Of a stretch of DNA of 64,000 nt, positions 33,605 through 44,532 are shown in pieces. The number at the start of each line of letters is the position of its first letter. Position 1 is the first letter of the stretch. The notes beneath the pieces were generated by a model. That model did not search any database, was not told where the DNA came from, and was given only the letters and a program-made list of their open reading frames with translations. The translations under genes were made by a program, and so were the position numbers. The stretch comes from Marisa cornuarietis (taxonomy: Eukaryota; Mollusca; Gastropoda; Architaenioglossa; Ampullariidae): the NCBI GenBank assembly GCA_004794655.1, contig SMMW01000093.1, positions 62,001 through 126,000 of the forward strand, in the 5' to 3' direction.

Positions 33605-33731
33605 TGTATATAACTGTGCCACAGTCTTCTCCACAGTCAGTTCAGGTATGTGACAAAGCAACAACTGAGCTGAGACCCACCGCTTCACCAACCACACAAC
33701 AGCACAGAAAGACTGGTGACTCTGCTGAATG
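33605..33731 (-). CDS. NOL6: NOL6 exon, 5' piece, interrupted by the LTR element
   Basis: Opens after an acceptor ATCTGTGTGTAG. Its first base completes the split Gly codon (GG/C) left by the exon at 37064-37224. It encodes IQQSHQSF, WLVKRWVSAQLL and TVEKTVAQLYT. The L.KRWV..QLL motif is the hallmark of the NOL6/Nrap middle region. The frame would pass on into 30676-30651 if the element and one TGTA copy were absent. As assembled, the exon is destroyed. Confidence 0.85.
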
Positions 33732-34186
33732 CTACACACAGATATAAAACAAAATGTCTGAGACAGCAAGATGAATATTTAGGGATAAGCTGGAACCAAG
33801 AGGAGTACATTAGATAACACTGCACAACAAAATTTTTTTTTTTTAAATTGTCTATGTTTTTTCAACTGATTTATGATAATTTGGTACCGCTGAGTCCGAA
33901 AATGACCTCCATTTGTCTAGGTCATGTCAGGTTTATCTGCTACTTTAATTGTTTACAATTTTTACCTTGGAAATAAGTCATTAACATTTTTGCGACATTA
34001 ATCGGTTTATTTCTATACATATTTCTCACCAAGAATTGATTTCGAAGAGAAGAAATCGTTCTGGAACACAAAATCTTAAGTAACTGTTGAAAACATCTAT
34101 TACTGTAACTTAAATATTAGACATTGATAAAGCTGCGCACAAGTTAACAGTATGTTACCTCATCAATGCTCGTCACTGTTCAAAAT
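33732..34186. other. NOL6 intron, no gene seen
   Basis: AT-rich intron sequence with T- and A-runs. Confidence 0.4.
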
Positions 34187-34524
34187 TCAGGGCTTGAACT
34201 TCCGTTTATTGGAAACCCTCGAATGCTCAGCATCAGGGATGTCTCTCTTTAGAGTCCAACAGTAATCAGCCATCATGACGGTATTCCAGTGTCCCTGATA
34301 CCTGGTCTCCATCTCTTTCATCTCCTGATGGAATCTCTCTCCCTGCTCGTCAGACATTGATCCAAGATTCTCAGGAAACCAATCCATATGTGAGAAAAGG
34401 TAATGCAGTTTGATGCTCATGTTGCATCCGAGGTTTCTGAAAGCAGTCACCATATTGTTGACAAGTTCAGCATAGTTTCTGGCCTTGTTGTTGCCTAGGA
34501 AGTTTTTCACGACGAGAACAAAAG

Positions 34525-35831
34525 TGTCACCTGCACTCTACAGTGCCTTTCAGACGAGTCAGTAACTATTAAAACAACAAACACAATTTGAATTTAAAGA
34601 CAAATATAATTGAAAAGAAGAATTAATAATTAACTAAAACAAATCTAAATTCAAAATAACAACTAAACACAGTCAAAAATTCAATGTTCACCCTTAGTTC
34701 CTTCAAACATAATATTCCCCTCACTCATGAAGGCACAGTCCTCCACTCCTGAAGGCGCAGTCCTCCCAAACACAGTCTTCAGAAAAGAAAAGAAAAAACC
34801 AACACAAATCACACAACACAGTCTCCGGGCCTGGTGCTGTCTCTTCCGAATCAGGCACCTCCCAGTCCCGACCGCCAACGAATGCACAGTTGATTGTCCA
34901 GATGAATGAATACCAAAAAAAATTAAATAAAAAAAATAGTAATCCAAAGTCTCCACTTGTAATAATCCGCTGTTTTCCCAGTAGTCAGTGGATGAAATCA
35001 GGCAGATACATCAAACGAAGAAAACAAAGAAGAAGAAAAAAACCTGGAGAGAATATAACCAAATATTTTAAAAATTGATAATTTCAAAACTAAAACTCTC
35101 TCCACAACCAATACTACTTTTTACCCTATCTTCATCCTTAAAATATACACATATAATATCACTCTCATCCAATACAAACAATTTCACCATTTCATACAAA
35201 AAAATCAAAACACCGCCTCACCGATTTACAACAGCAACAACAACAAAAAAATCGACGTAAATAGACACTCACCTCAACAGGTTCAATATGACAGACACTG
35301 AACAATCCGTCAGGACTTGTTCACAAACACACAGCCAGTCAAGGCCTACACACCACAAGTCTGTTGAGGACTTGCTAACAAACAGCCATTCAAGGCTTCT
35401 CCTCCAAGTCTGCTCCAGACTTGTTTTCCCCCACAGCAACAGTCTGATCAGGACTATTACTTTGTCCCTCCGGACACCTGGAGAACGCTGAGGAGACTAA
35501 CTACTCTGTCCTCTCAGGACACATTTTAACAACAAGGAAACTGTTCTTCCTCCCTTGCTCTCATCAAAATACTTAATCACCATAAATCAATGGAAACAAT
35601 AGAAACCCCAACATTCTCTCCCTTCGTCACCATCCCCCCAAAACAACTTGTCAACACCAGTTAGTTAAGCGGCCGGCCGGCCATCACGGCCCGGCACTGA
35701 CTCACCCACTCAGACCTCACACCGATACACATTAACTCTTCCGCTCACACCTCCCCCCTTCAAGCCCCCTTACCTGTCCCCTTTCAGGAAAAAAAATTAA
35801 AAAAATATTTTAAGACAGCAGGTTTGTGACA
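34525..35831. mobile_element. Solo LTR (or TIR element), 1307 bp, target duplication AAAAG
   Basis: Ends TGTCACCTGC and GCAGGTTTGTGACA, with AAAAG at 34520-34524 and 35832-35836. TG..CA ends and 5-bp duplication favour a solo LTR. The imperfect inverted ends alone would also allow a DNA transposon. No coding capacity. Removing it with one AAAAG joins the flanking protein in frame (..WNAF then VLVVKNF). Confidence 0.7.
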
Positions 35832-36435
35832 AAAAGCATTCCACACTTCCTGTTCCACTTTGTTCATTGACTTTTCAAAATCTGGATCTGTGATGAGCTG
35901 ACGGATTTGAGGACCGTCAAAGATACCAGCTTTCAACTTCACTATGGTCAATCCCGGAAAAGTCTGGCACATGTAATTAAAGCAGCCACCGTCTTTGTCC
36001 AGAGCTTTGGTGAATTGTTTGATCAAGCCGAGCTTGATGTGCAGTGGTGGCAAGAGTATTCTGTCTCTGTCCACCAGAGGGCTGTTGATGACGTTACCTG
36101 CTCTGCAAGGTACTAATTCCTCCCGCACAGGCCAGTCCTTCTTCGTATAATGATGAGCAGTGTCCCTACTGTCCCACATGCACAGGAAGCATGGATACTT
36201 GGTGAAACCGGATTGTTGCCCCAACAGAAAGGTAACTATCTTAAGGTCAACACAAATAACCCACTTATGCTGATCATAACAATTTTTTTCCAGCACATAC
36301 TTCACCGCTTCATAGTTCTCCTTCAGTTTAGTAGAATGAGCAAGGGGTACAGAGGCAAACTGGTTGCCGTTGTGCAATAGAACAGATTTCAGTGACCACT
36401 TGCTGCTGTCAATGAACAGTCTCCAGTCTTCGGGC

Positions 36436-36462
36436 TTGTACGTGTGTGTGTGTGTGTGTGTG
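36436..36462 (+). repeat. (TG)n microsatellite
   Basis: About 12 TG units, at the truncated edge of the conserved protein. Confidence 0.9.
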
Positions 36463-36488
36463 TTTGCATAGTGGACAGATAATACCAA

Positions 36489-37063
36489 TTAGTAAAAAAT
36501 TGGCACATGCAAATTCTTCATAGTGTAGAAGTGATTAAGAACAAAGCATCACATACAGTGACAATATCTGTAATTGTACATAAAGAAGTACAAATGAAGA
36601 TATGGCCATAGCTTAGAAAGTTGACCTGATCTATGAAAACCAATGTGATATTTGGATTCAGGACATCAAGATTGCTATAAATCAACTGAAAGACCTTAGA
36701 CACTTTTTTGTGTGTTGTGCAGTGTAATATATAAGATGGTAATGTTCAGGTCAGAAGTGAATTTCAGGGGTGGACTGGAATGAGGGAGAATCTTTAAAAA
36801 GTCTGAAGTAATTAACAACTTAACCAAATTACCTGAGGACAGTGTATAGTATATATACTCAACATGAACAGTATTAACACAGTAATGATAGTGACAGGCT
36901 AGAAACAAATGGAAAACAGTAGACGAAGGCAAGTGATCATGCTAAGGATGGTATGTACAAACATTACATACTCTCTCACCCACCCAGTCTCTTCTCTCTC
37001 ACTTGCTTCACCCACTCACTCTGCTCTCTCTCTCTCTCTCTCGAAATGTGTATTTATGCTCAC
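36489..37063. other. NOL6 intron, no gene seen
   Basis: AT-rich; a (CT)n tract at about 37022-37043 lies just past the donor of the next exon. Confidence 0.4.
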
Positions 37064-37224
37064 CCCTGAAGCCATCCTGTGAGATGTGAAAGTGTAATTT
37101 CACCCTCCAATGCTAGTGCTTCAGGTGTGTCTTCCATCCGTGACATGCCATCAGGATTCTGTATTAGGCGTAGCACTCCAATTTCTCGTGTGAGTCCCAA
37201 TTTCAAACGAAACACAAAGCCATC
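37064..37224 (-). CDS. NOL6: NOL6 exon
   Basis: 161-bp exon between acceptor TTTTGTTCAG and donor GTGAGC. It encodes DGFVFRLKLGLTREI, LRLIQNPDGM and LTGWLQG, matching the NOL6 stretch with DG.VFR and a SP/NP-G-M motif shortly before KRW. It ends after two bases of a Gly codon, completed by the exon at 33731. Upstream exons should lie further right on this strand; none was recognised. Confidence 0.8.
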
Positions 37225-37309
37225 CTGAACAAAATAACCACCTTTTACTGCAAGTAATAATACAAATATTTTGCTTATGTTGGTTATGTGTACATCCCAC
37301 AAATTAATT

Positions 37310-38430
37310 ACAGAGAAGCTGCAAGACCCAAATGTTGCAGATATCTTCAAGGCCGAACCTGAAGGAAATTTACCGAACTGAACTTGGTGGACTGTGATGT
37401 TGACACACTTGTTGGAAACATCAAAGAGGTCCTACTGCCAATAGCCCAAGAAGTGCTAGGGTGTCAAAGAAGAAACAACCTTGGGTCACGAACATCCTAG
37501 ATCTCTGCAACCAAAGGAAGGCCTTGAAGAGAGGAAAAGCAAACCCAAAAATGCTTCCAAATACATAGAAGTGAATTGTGTTCTTGGGAAAGGTATGAAG
37601 GCAGCCAGGGAGAACTGGACCAAGGGCCAATGCCACACTATTGAGGAGGGAAAGGCCAAGGGTGACAGCAACTACTAAAGCCCCTCACCAACACAAGTCA
37701 ACACAAGACCTCACTTGCCAAAGACAGTAATGGCTGCCTTCTCACAGAGAGCTCTACTGTACTCAACCAATGGACTGGATGTTGTAAAGAGCAGTACAAC
37801 TTCCAGCTGAAGACAGACACTAACATCCTTCAAACGATCACACCAGAAACAGTGAGCCTGTAAAGCTACCAGTCCTGTAGTAAGCGACTGAAAGGAGGAA
37901 AGTCACAAGCAGGGTAGAGGTGAAGCAACAAAAGCCCTCACTGCTCTGTTTCAGAGAGTCTGGGAATGTCGAAAATGGTACAGAAAGAATAGATGCAGTG
38001 ACTAGTTATCTCTGTTCTAAAAAGGAATGCCAGACAATGCCAGAACTACAGAACAATAAGCCTACTTAGCCACCCAAGCAAAGTCCTTCTGAAAGTAATA
38101 CCGAATTGCAGCAGTGCTACTATTAGCAGAAGAACAAGCTGGCTTCAGACCAGGTAGTAGATTAAGTACAGTTGATCAGATCTGTAACTGTCACATCCTA
38201 ATATAGAAGCATTTTCAGCGTTACTGGGACCTCTATCAAAATTTCATAGACTTTAAAAAAGCTTTTGAACAAGTATGATGTGATGCAAATATTCAGGATC
38301 AAAAAGTCTCCATCAAAGGTTTGAGCTGGATAACCAAATAGGAGCTTTCTTTTTACATGACAGTAGGGATCAATCAAGGGTGTCCCCATCACCTGTGCTG
38401 TTCAACATCTTCTCGAACATCATGCATGAA
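37310..38430 (+). pseudogene. Old RTE-like LINE fragment
   Basis: Scattered frames on the plus strand give the linker after the endonuclease (IAQEVLGCQRR...PWVTNIL), EEQAGFRPG, DLYQNFIDFKKAFEQV (motif A region) and INQGCPHH.CCST (motif B region). Many frameshifts and stops make it much older than the neighbouring LINEs. Confidence 0.6.
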
Positions 38431-38453
38431 ACCCACCATGACCATCACACTTC

Positions 38454-38455
38454 TG

Positions 38456-38527
<72 letters not shown>
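38454..38527 (+). repeat. (AATC)n microsatellite = tail of the minus-strand LINE
   Basis: About 18 copies. On the minus strand it is (GATT)n directly following the coding end of the LINE at 38528-39056. Confidence 0.9.
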
Positions 38528-39056
38528 CTCTTCGTGCTAGTTGCACATAAGGCCTCAACCAGAGCCCCCCACTGATGTCGATTGGCTGAAACTCGCTCCA
38601 GGCAACCCCATGTCCAGCCCTTTCCTTTCATCTCCCTTTCCACTGTTCTTCTCCAGGTTTCCTTTGGGCGGCCCTCGTTTTCTTCGGCCGTCTGGAGTCC
38701 ATCGTAGGGTGATTCTGGAGGGGTCTGCTGTCTGCTGGCGGAGCACATGTCCAATCCATCCCCAACGCCTTCGTTGAACCTGCGTGGTGATGGACTCGGT
38801 TTCAATTCTTCTGTGGAGTTCTTCATTGGTGATGGTGTTTGGCCAAAAGATGTTAAGAATGCGCCTGAGGTATCTGTTTTGGAAGACGTCAAGCCTGTTA
38901 CCGATGTTTTTGGTCATCTTCCATGATACTGATCGATAAAGGAGGGTGCTGATCACATTTGACTCGAAGATTCTCAGCTTGGTCTTCTGGCTGGTGCTTT
39001 TTGCCTTCCATGTGCTCCTGAGTGAGGCAAAGGCATGGCTGGCTTTTGCCAGTCGC
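38528..39056 (-). mobile_element. RTE-like LINE, 5'-truncated, later split by another LINE
   Basis: Minus-strand coding end: RLAKASHAFASLRSTWKAK, ..SYRLISTLLYRSVSW region, RRILNIFWPNTITNEELHRR and RRRWGWIGHVLRQ. A frameshift near 38640 is followed by the last frame, ending in a TGA inside the (GATT)n tail. The nearly intact LINE at 39071 was inserted into or next to its 5' side; about 60 bp with IPAQEEVHNIR at 43033-43080 may be the continuation. Confidence 0.7.
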
Positions 39057-39136
39057 ATTAGTCTACCCTAACTCCGCCTGGAAACCCCCCGGGTAACCTG
39101 CCGGTCCCAAGGCCGGATGAAGGAGGAGGGTTGGGC

Positions 39137-39155
39137 GTGGGGTTAGCAACCCCAC
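39137..39155 (+). other. Stem-loop in the LINE leader
   Basis: GTGGGG and CCCCAC around TTAGCAA; counterpart of 18195-18213 with three compensatory base-pair changes. Confidence 0.55.
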
Positions 39156-39451
39156 CCTGTAAAACAACCCTTGCTACAGAAACTACAACTACAACACTAC
39201 CACAACGAGAGCCTGGACGGGAAGATCCCTCTTTGGAGGGGCCTATGACGCGTGCTGGCGAAAGCCTTCGGGAAGTCAGCTCGCCGACCTATCTTCTTAC
39301 GGCCAAGGCAAAAACCAGGATAGGGACCTGGAACATCAGAACCCTATACGAGAGAGGAAAATCAGCTCAGGTAGCACAGGAGATGAAGAACTATGGCATC
39401 AAGCTCCTTGGCCTGTGCGAGACCAGATGGAATGGTAGTGGTCAGACCAGA

Positions 39452-40208
39452 ATCTTCATTCGGTATCCAGGAGGAAGAGAAGACCGCCTCTCCCTCACAA
39501 CCGGCCTCTATTCCACCAACTTCAAAGCGGAAGTAGTGGCCATTCAGACCGGTGCCACCCACATTGAGAACAGCCCAGACACCTCCAACAACATCGTCTT
39601 CTTTACAGATGCACTATCTGTTCTACAGGCCTTACAGACTGCCAGAGACAAGGAATTGAACGCCCTGACCACTGCTCTCTCCTCCTTATGCAGAAACCAC
39701 ACAGTCGTCTTACAGTGGATTCCCTCCCACTGCGGTGTATTTGGCAACGAAGCCGCAGACACTCTTGCCAAGGAAGGATCCACAAAAGAGTAGCAAGACA
39801 AGTCCACCACCTTCAATGAAGTCAAAACCATCATCAAGGCCAAACAGCATAACAAATGGCTACAGCAGCACCCACGTTTCAACCAGAACGACCCATACTA
39901 CCTGCTCACAAGGGCCGAACAGGTCATTATTTTCAGACTGAGGACAGGCCACAACCGTCTCAATCACCACCTATACACCAGACACCAGATCGGCCAGACG
40001 GACAGATGCCCGTCCAGACAGACAGCCAGACAACAAAACATCTACTGCAAGAATGCCCCATGCACGAAGACCTCAGACACCGCATCTGGACTGACGAGAC
40101 GCCGGTAACAAGGAAGCTACACGGCAGTCTGGAGGACCTGCGGCGCACAGCATCATTTGTACAAGAGGCAGGCGTATCCATTTGAGTGACCGACAACAAC
40201 AACAACAA
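39452..40208 (+). mobile_element. 5'-truncated RNase H-type LINE nested in the endonuclease
   Basis: Flanked by CAGACCAGA at 39443-39451 and 40209-40217 and tailed with (CAA)n. It encodes an RNase H domain lacking its first Asp but keeping NFKAEVVA (Glu), FFTDALSVLQAL (Asp) and LQWIPSHCGVFGNEAAD (His/Asn/Asp). Then follows an ILRLRTGHNRLN-type tail with a cysteine-rich CP..CP.H region. An in-frame TAG at 39791 and a frameshift near 40012 break it. The RNase H plus C-terminal Cys/His tail points to the I/Nimb-like LINE groups. Confidence 0.85.
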
Positions 40209-43200
40209 CAGACCAGACTCTCGTCAGGAGAGACTATCATCTACTCTGGACATGAAGACCCTGACCATGACCACTCACAAGGAGTAGCAGTACTGATGAC
40301 ACAGGAGGCTGCAAGGGCACTAATATCATGGGAACCAGTTTCGCCACGACTCATGGCAGCTCGGTTCAACTCCAAAGGAAGAAAGATGACCATCATCCAG
40401 TGCTATGCACCTACCAACGCAGCAAAAGAAGAGGAGAAGGAGGACTTTTACAACTCCCTACAAGCGCTGGTTGATCGTACTCCAAGACGAGACCTGAAGA
40501 TCATCATGGGCGACATGAATGCCAAAGTTGGAGATGAAAACACGGATAAAGAACACATAATGGGAAAGCCCGGTGTGGGCAACTGCAATGAGAATGGTGA
40601 GCTGTTCACAGACTTCTGCTTGTTTAATGACCTTGTAATCGGAGGCACAGTCTTTCCTCACAAAACCATCCACAAGACCACCTGGACTTCACCAGATGGA
40701 AAGACAGAAAACCAGATCGATCACATCACCATTAATCGACAGTTTAGAAGAAGTCTGCTGGATGTCAGGGTAAGGCGTGGTGCAGATGCAGCCTCAGACC
40801 ACCACCTGCTTGTAGCAACTTTGAAGATAAAGCTGAAGTCCTTCCATGAGTCATCAGACAGACCACACCACAAATTCAACGTGCAGTTTCTTAGAGATCG
40901 CAGGAAGCAAGAAGAGTTCAACTGTGAAGTCAAAAACAGGTTTGAGGCACTGGAGGGACTCTTTGAAGAAACAGTGGCCAACCACTGGACAGGATTACAG
41001 GAGACCTGGAAGGCCGCCTGCAAACGGGTTCTGGGAAAGAAACAGAAACAACACAAGGAATGGCTGAGCATAGGGACCTGGAAAAAGATAGAGGAAATAA
41101 AAGAGCTGAAGCAGAAGATCAGCCAGTGTCAAGACCAGCAGGAAAAAGAAGAGCTCAGAGCAAAGTACTGGGAGATGAACCGAGAAGTGAAGAAGAGTGG
41201 AAGAGGCGACAAGAGACAGTTCGCACACAGGATGACAGAAGAGGCAGAACAAGCAGCTGGGCAAAATAACATGAAAAGACTATACGAAATTACAAGAACT
41301 CTGTCAGGACGGAAAAACATCAATGCATGCAGGCCAGTAAAAAATAAAAATGGCAACGTCATTACTGGGGATGCAGAACAAAGATCTCGCTGGGCAGAAC
41401 ATTTTAAAGAAATACTGAACCGGCCACCACCAGCATCAATTTTGGACATTGCCCCAGTCACCGAGCAACTCCAGGTGAACACCAACCCACCAACCAAGGC
41501 AGAAATCATCAAAGCCATCAAGTCTCTGAAAACTGGTAAGGCGGCAGGCCCAGATGGCATTCCTGCAGAGGCACTCAAGGCGGATCCAACAGCCGCAGCA
41601 GAGATGCTACACCCCCTGCTGCAGAAAATTTGGACGCAGGAGCAAGTTCCAGCAGACTGGAAACTTGGCTATCTGGTAAAGCTACCCAAGAAAGGTGACC
41701 TTACCCAGTGCAGCAACTGGCGTGGGATTATGCTACTGTCCATTCCCAGCAAGGTGCTGACCAGAATCATGCTGGACAGACTGAAGAATGCCCTAGACAA
41801 GAGACTGCGGCAAGAACAGGCAGGCTTTCGGCAGGGTAGATCATGCACAGACCATATTGCTACACTGCGAATCATTATTGAACAGTCCATCGAATGGCAG
41901 TCCCCACTATACATGACATTTGTGGACTTTGAGAAGGCATTTGACTCCGTAGACAGAGAGACCATCTGGAAGTTGATGCAGCACTACGGATTTCCACCAA
42001 AGTTCATTGCCATCATCCAACAGCTGTATGAGTACTCGACATGCCAGGTGATCCACAATGGGAAGCTGACGGACCCCTTTGCAGTGAGGACTGGAGTAAG
42101 GCAAGGTTGCATGCTCTCGCCGACAATCTTCCTGATCGTCATAGACTGGATCATGAGAAGAACAACCTCTAACAGCAACACAGGCATTCAATGGACCTTT
42201 GCCATGCAACTTGAAGATCTCGACTTTGCAGACGACATCAGCCTGCTGTCCCACAAGCAACAACATGCACAGACAAAGCTCACTCGGCTCTCAGAAGAAG
42301 CAGCGACAACTGGCCTGACAATCAACATCAAGAAGACAGAGGTAATGCGGATCAACAACAAGCAAGAAGCCCCACTTCAACTACACGGGGAATGTATCAC
42401 AGAGACTGACCGCTTCACCTACCTAGGCAGCATAGTCACCAAAGATGGAGGTGCTGATGAAGATGTAAGAAGCAGAATAAATAAAGCCAGGCAAGCATTC
42501 CACATCCTGCGACCCATCTGGAATTCCAAGGCACTATCTCAACATACCAAGATCCGCATCTTTCATACGAACGTAAAATCTGTCCTTCTATATGGGTCTG
42601 AGACATGGCGTGTAACAAACAACATCACCAGGAAGATTCAAACATTCATAAACAGATGTCTGCGGCACATTTTCAACATCAGATGGCCCGAGAGAATCTC
42701 CAATGCATACCTGTGGGAGAGAGCCAACCAAAAACCTGCCAGCCAAGACATCAAGAAGCGAAAGTGGGGCTGGATCGGCCACACCCTGCGAAAGCCCGCC
42801 GAAAATCTTACACGACAAGCTCTGGACTGGAACCCACAGGGGAGACGCAGGGTTGGGTGACCCAGACAGACGTGGAGAAGATCGGTCCACGGCGAGGCGG
42901 AGGCAGCTGGAATGACATGGACCCAACTGGGGAGGGAGGCCCAGAACCGGGTTCGCTGGCGTGGTGTAGTTGCAGCCCTATGCTCCACTGGGGGCGAAAA
43001 GGAATAAGAGAGAGAGAGATTAGTCTACCCTACAATCTGATGTTGTGGACCTCCTCCTGTGCGGGGATGCTTTACATTATTATGGGAATTTGTTTTTTTT
43101 TTTTTTGCTCGAGAAGAGATCAGGTCCTTCCATTTCATTACCTGAGAATAACAAATTGCAATCAGTGATGATAAGAAACCAAAAAAATAATTTTTATCCA

Positions 43201-43244
43201 TTACTTTTGTGGCTGTTTACAGGGAAAACAAAACAATTTACCTC

Positions 43245-43460
43245 ATCCATTGATCGTTCTGCCGACGATTGGGCACACACCGTCCTCACCACATCTTTCC
43301 ACTCCTTCTGCTTCTCTCTGTTGCAGTCCGTCGTTCGTCATTTTGACAGCAGCAACGCCTGATTGCAGCGACTGTCTCTATTAAATGCACATATTTCCGA
43401 TTTTGTCCATTTGGCTTTCTTTTGCGTCTACCATTTTCGAGATTAGAGTGATCTCCCGTG
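43245..43460 (-). pseudogene. Fragment of a Myb/SANT-like DNA-binding domain (Harbinger-type accessory protein)
   Basis: Minus-strand frames, joined across small shifts, give RRKRKPN, then LIETVAA, then an NDGLQQRE..EW/ER..V segment. This resembles the Myb/SANT-like domains of Harbinger transposons and NAIF1 relatives (KRKPN..E...L......). At least two frameshifts. Low to moderate confidence. Confidence 0.4.
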
Positions 43461-43604
43461 CAAAAACTTCGTTTCGTGGTCGAATCCAGTGAAGGTTTTT
43501 GCAAACCCACTGCTAGTCCAGAGCAGTGCAACCGGCGTAAACGAAGGGACTAGTTAGTCTGGTACTAGGGGGTTTAGTCCGAACTAACAGGGGCCTAGCT
43601 ACGC

Positions 43605-43827
43605 CCGAGCAATGCAACCGAGCCCAGCTGAAGAATAAATTTAGTTGGGACAGGATCCACAGCACATGAAGTTTTAGTTGATCTTGCTACAAGTTTCCTC
43701 AAGTAACTCTCATCAATAGACGTGAAAGAAGTCAGTAGTACACCAGCAAATGGCACAGAATAGTCTTCCTCACCCTCTGGCAGCTCACAAGCTGCACTCT
43801 CAAGTTCAACACTAATATCCTTTATCC
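43605..43827 (-). mobile_element. CR1/L2-like LINE fragment, same family as copies A and B
   Basis: Minus strand reads LESAACELPEGEEDYSVPFA.. and SFTSIDESYLRKLVARST.. then AVDPVPTKFILQ. The first part matches copy A around 1560-1640. The second part is the finger region that is missing from copies A and B. Ends have no visible tail. Confidence 0.8.
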
Positions 43828-44039
43828 TTCATGAAGAGGATGGGAGAAGGAAAGAATTAGTGGATGATACAAAGAATTTGTTTTTCCTATTACTGTTGTT
43901 TTCTATTTTAGTTTTGTTATTTTTTTATAATTGCTGTCACAAGTCTACCAGTGAGTGTATGTGAATGAGAGATTATATATATATATTGATAGGAATGTGT
44001 GAATATGTATGTATATATTTCTAATTTCTCATTACCCCT

Positions 44040-44150
44040 TATTCTTATGTTTACCTGAGAGCAACAATAATTAAAAGAACCAACCAACCAGCACGGCTTC
44101 ACCGTCTTAAGTTATACACCATGCTTTCTTTGCGGCATTTTAGTTTTGAC
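44040..44150 (+). repeat. Repeat shared with 21658-21740
   Basis: TGTTTACCTGAGAGCAACAA..TAA, then GGCTTCACCGTCTTAAGTTATA, parallels TGTTTACCTCAGAGCAGCAA.. and ..CTTCACAGTCTTCAGTTATA at 21.66 kb. Nature unknown; at 21.6 kb it abuts a LINE end. Confidence 0.5.
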
Positions 44151-44375
44151 ATCGATTTAAAAGGGTTATAGGGTGACAGAATCTTGAATCTTGAATGTTG
44201 TTGATAATTGAGACAATACGTGTGGGGTTTCAGTTTTGACAATCATTTGACACCAAGGCATCTGGGATATGTTTTGCTACCTATAGCTAACTTCAGCATT
44301 TTATGTATAGTTTTTCAAAGTTATCCTTTGTCATTGTATGCCTAGACTGGATTGTAAAAAGTAGCTTTATTCCAG

Positions 44376-44532
44376 CTACTTGGAAGAACACAGCTTGCTA
44401 CTAAAGCAGCTTCATGTAAATAAACACATTAGTGACTGGTACAGTGACAAAGACAGTGGCATGTACATCAATACATATAGTGACTGGTTCAAGGCCAGAA
44501 CAAAATGGCCAAGTCAAGAATATTTATTACAG
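44376..44532 (+). CDS. Likely internal exon, gene unrecognised
   Basis: 157 bp between acceptor GCTTTATTCCAG and donor GTATGC. The open frame reads YLEEHSLLLKQLHVNKHISD, WYSDKDSGMYINTYSDWFKA and WPSQEYLLQ. Trp/Tyr-rich composition with ..YSDWFKAR.. slightly recalls extracellular loops of patched-domain proteins; that is a guess. No partner exon found within several kilobases. Confidence 0.4.

Larger units (their letters stand above)
34187..36488 (-). pseudogene. Conserved uncharacterised protein split by a solo LTR
   Basis: Two coding pieces, 35832-36488 and 34187-34519, belong to one protein. The first has LFIDSSKWSLKSVLLHNG, YEAVKYVLEKNCYDQHKW, LLGQQSGFTKYPCFLCMWDS, PPLHIKLGLIKQFTKALDK and FPGLTIVKLKAGIFDGPQI. 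The second has KNFLGNNKARNYAELV, DEQGERFHQEMKEME and MMADYCWTLKRDIPDAEHS. I associate this series with a many-copy family of unknown function in invertebrate genomes, probably mobile-element related; a CxxC pair (PCFLCMWD) is the only motif suggestive of metal binding. N-terminal part is missing: the frame begins in a (CA)n run at about 36440. It lies in a NOL6 intron, same strand. Confidence 0.65.
39131..43007 (+). pseudogene. RTE-like endonuclease-reverse transcriptase, nested insert and one stop
   Basis: First part (39131-39451): RIGTWNIRTLYERGK and LCETRWNGSGQTR. After the nested insert the frame resumes at about 40209: [36 protein letters not shown]; then [37 protein letters not shown] (motif A), [11 protein letters not shown] (motif B), [12 protein letters not shown] (motif C), and [10 protein letters not shown]. 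At 42858-42860 TGA replaces the codon that is AGA in the sister fragment at 21.5 kb. The ORF then stays open to TAA at 43005. About 960 codons without the insert. Confidence 0.85.
39071..43018 (+). mobile_element. RTE-like LINE, nearly intact, carrying a nested LINE
   Basis: Flanked by ATTAGTCTACCCTA at 39057-39070 and 43019-43032 (14-bp target duplication). Leader (39071-39300) with the GTGGGG..CCCCAC hairpin, one ORF, and a (GA)n tail starting right at the stop codon. Without the nested insert (39452-40208) the element is about 3.2 kb. Confidence 0.9.

Noticed and set aside
38357..38575. 72-codon ORF reading NQSI repeats
   Set aside because: Translation of the (AATC)n LINE tail.
40448..42266. 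Minus-strand ORFs of up to 149 codons
   Set aside because: Shadows of the plus-strand LINE endonuclease/RT.
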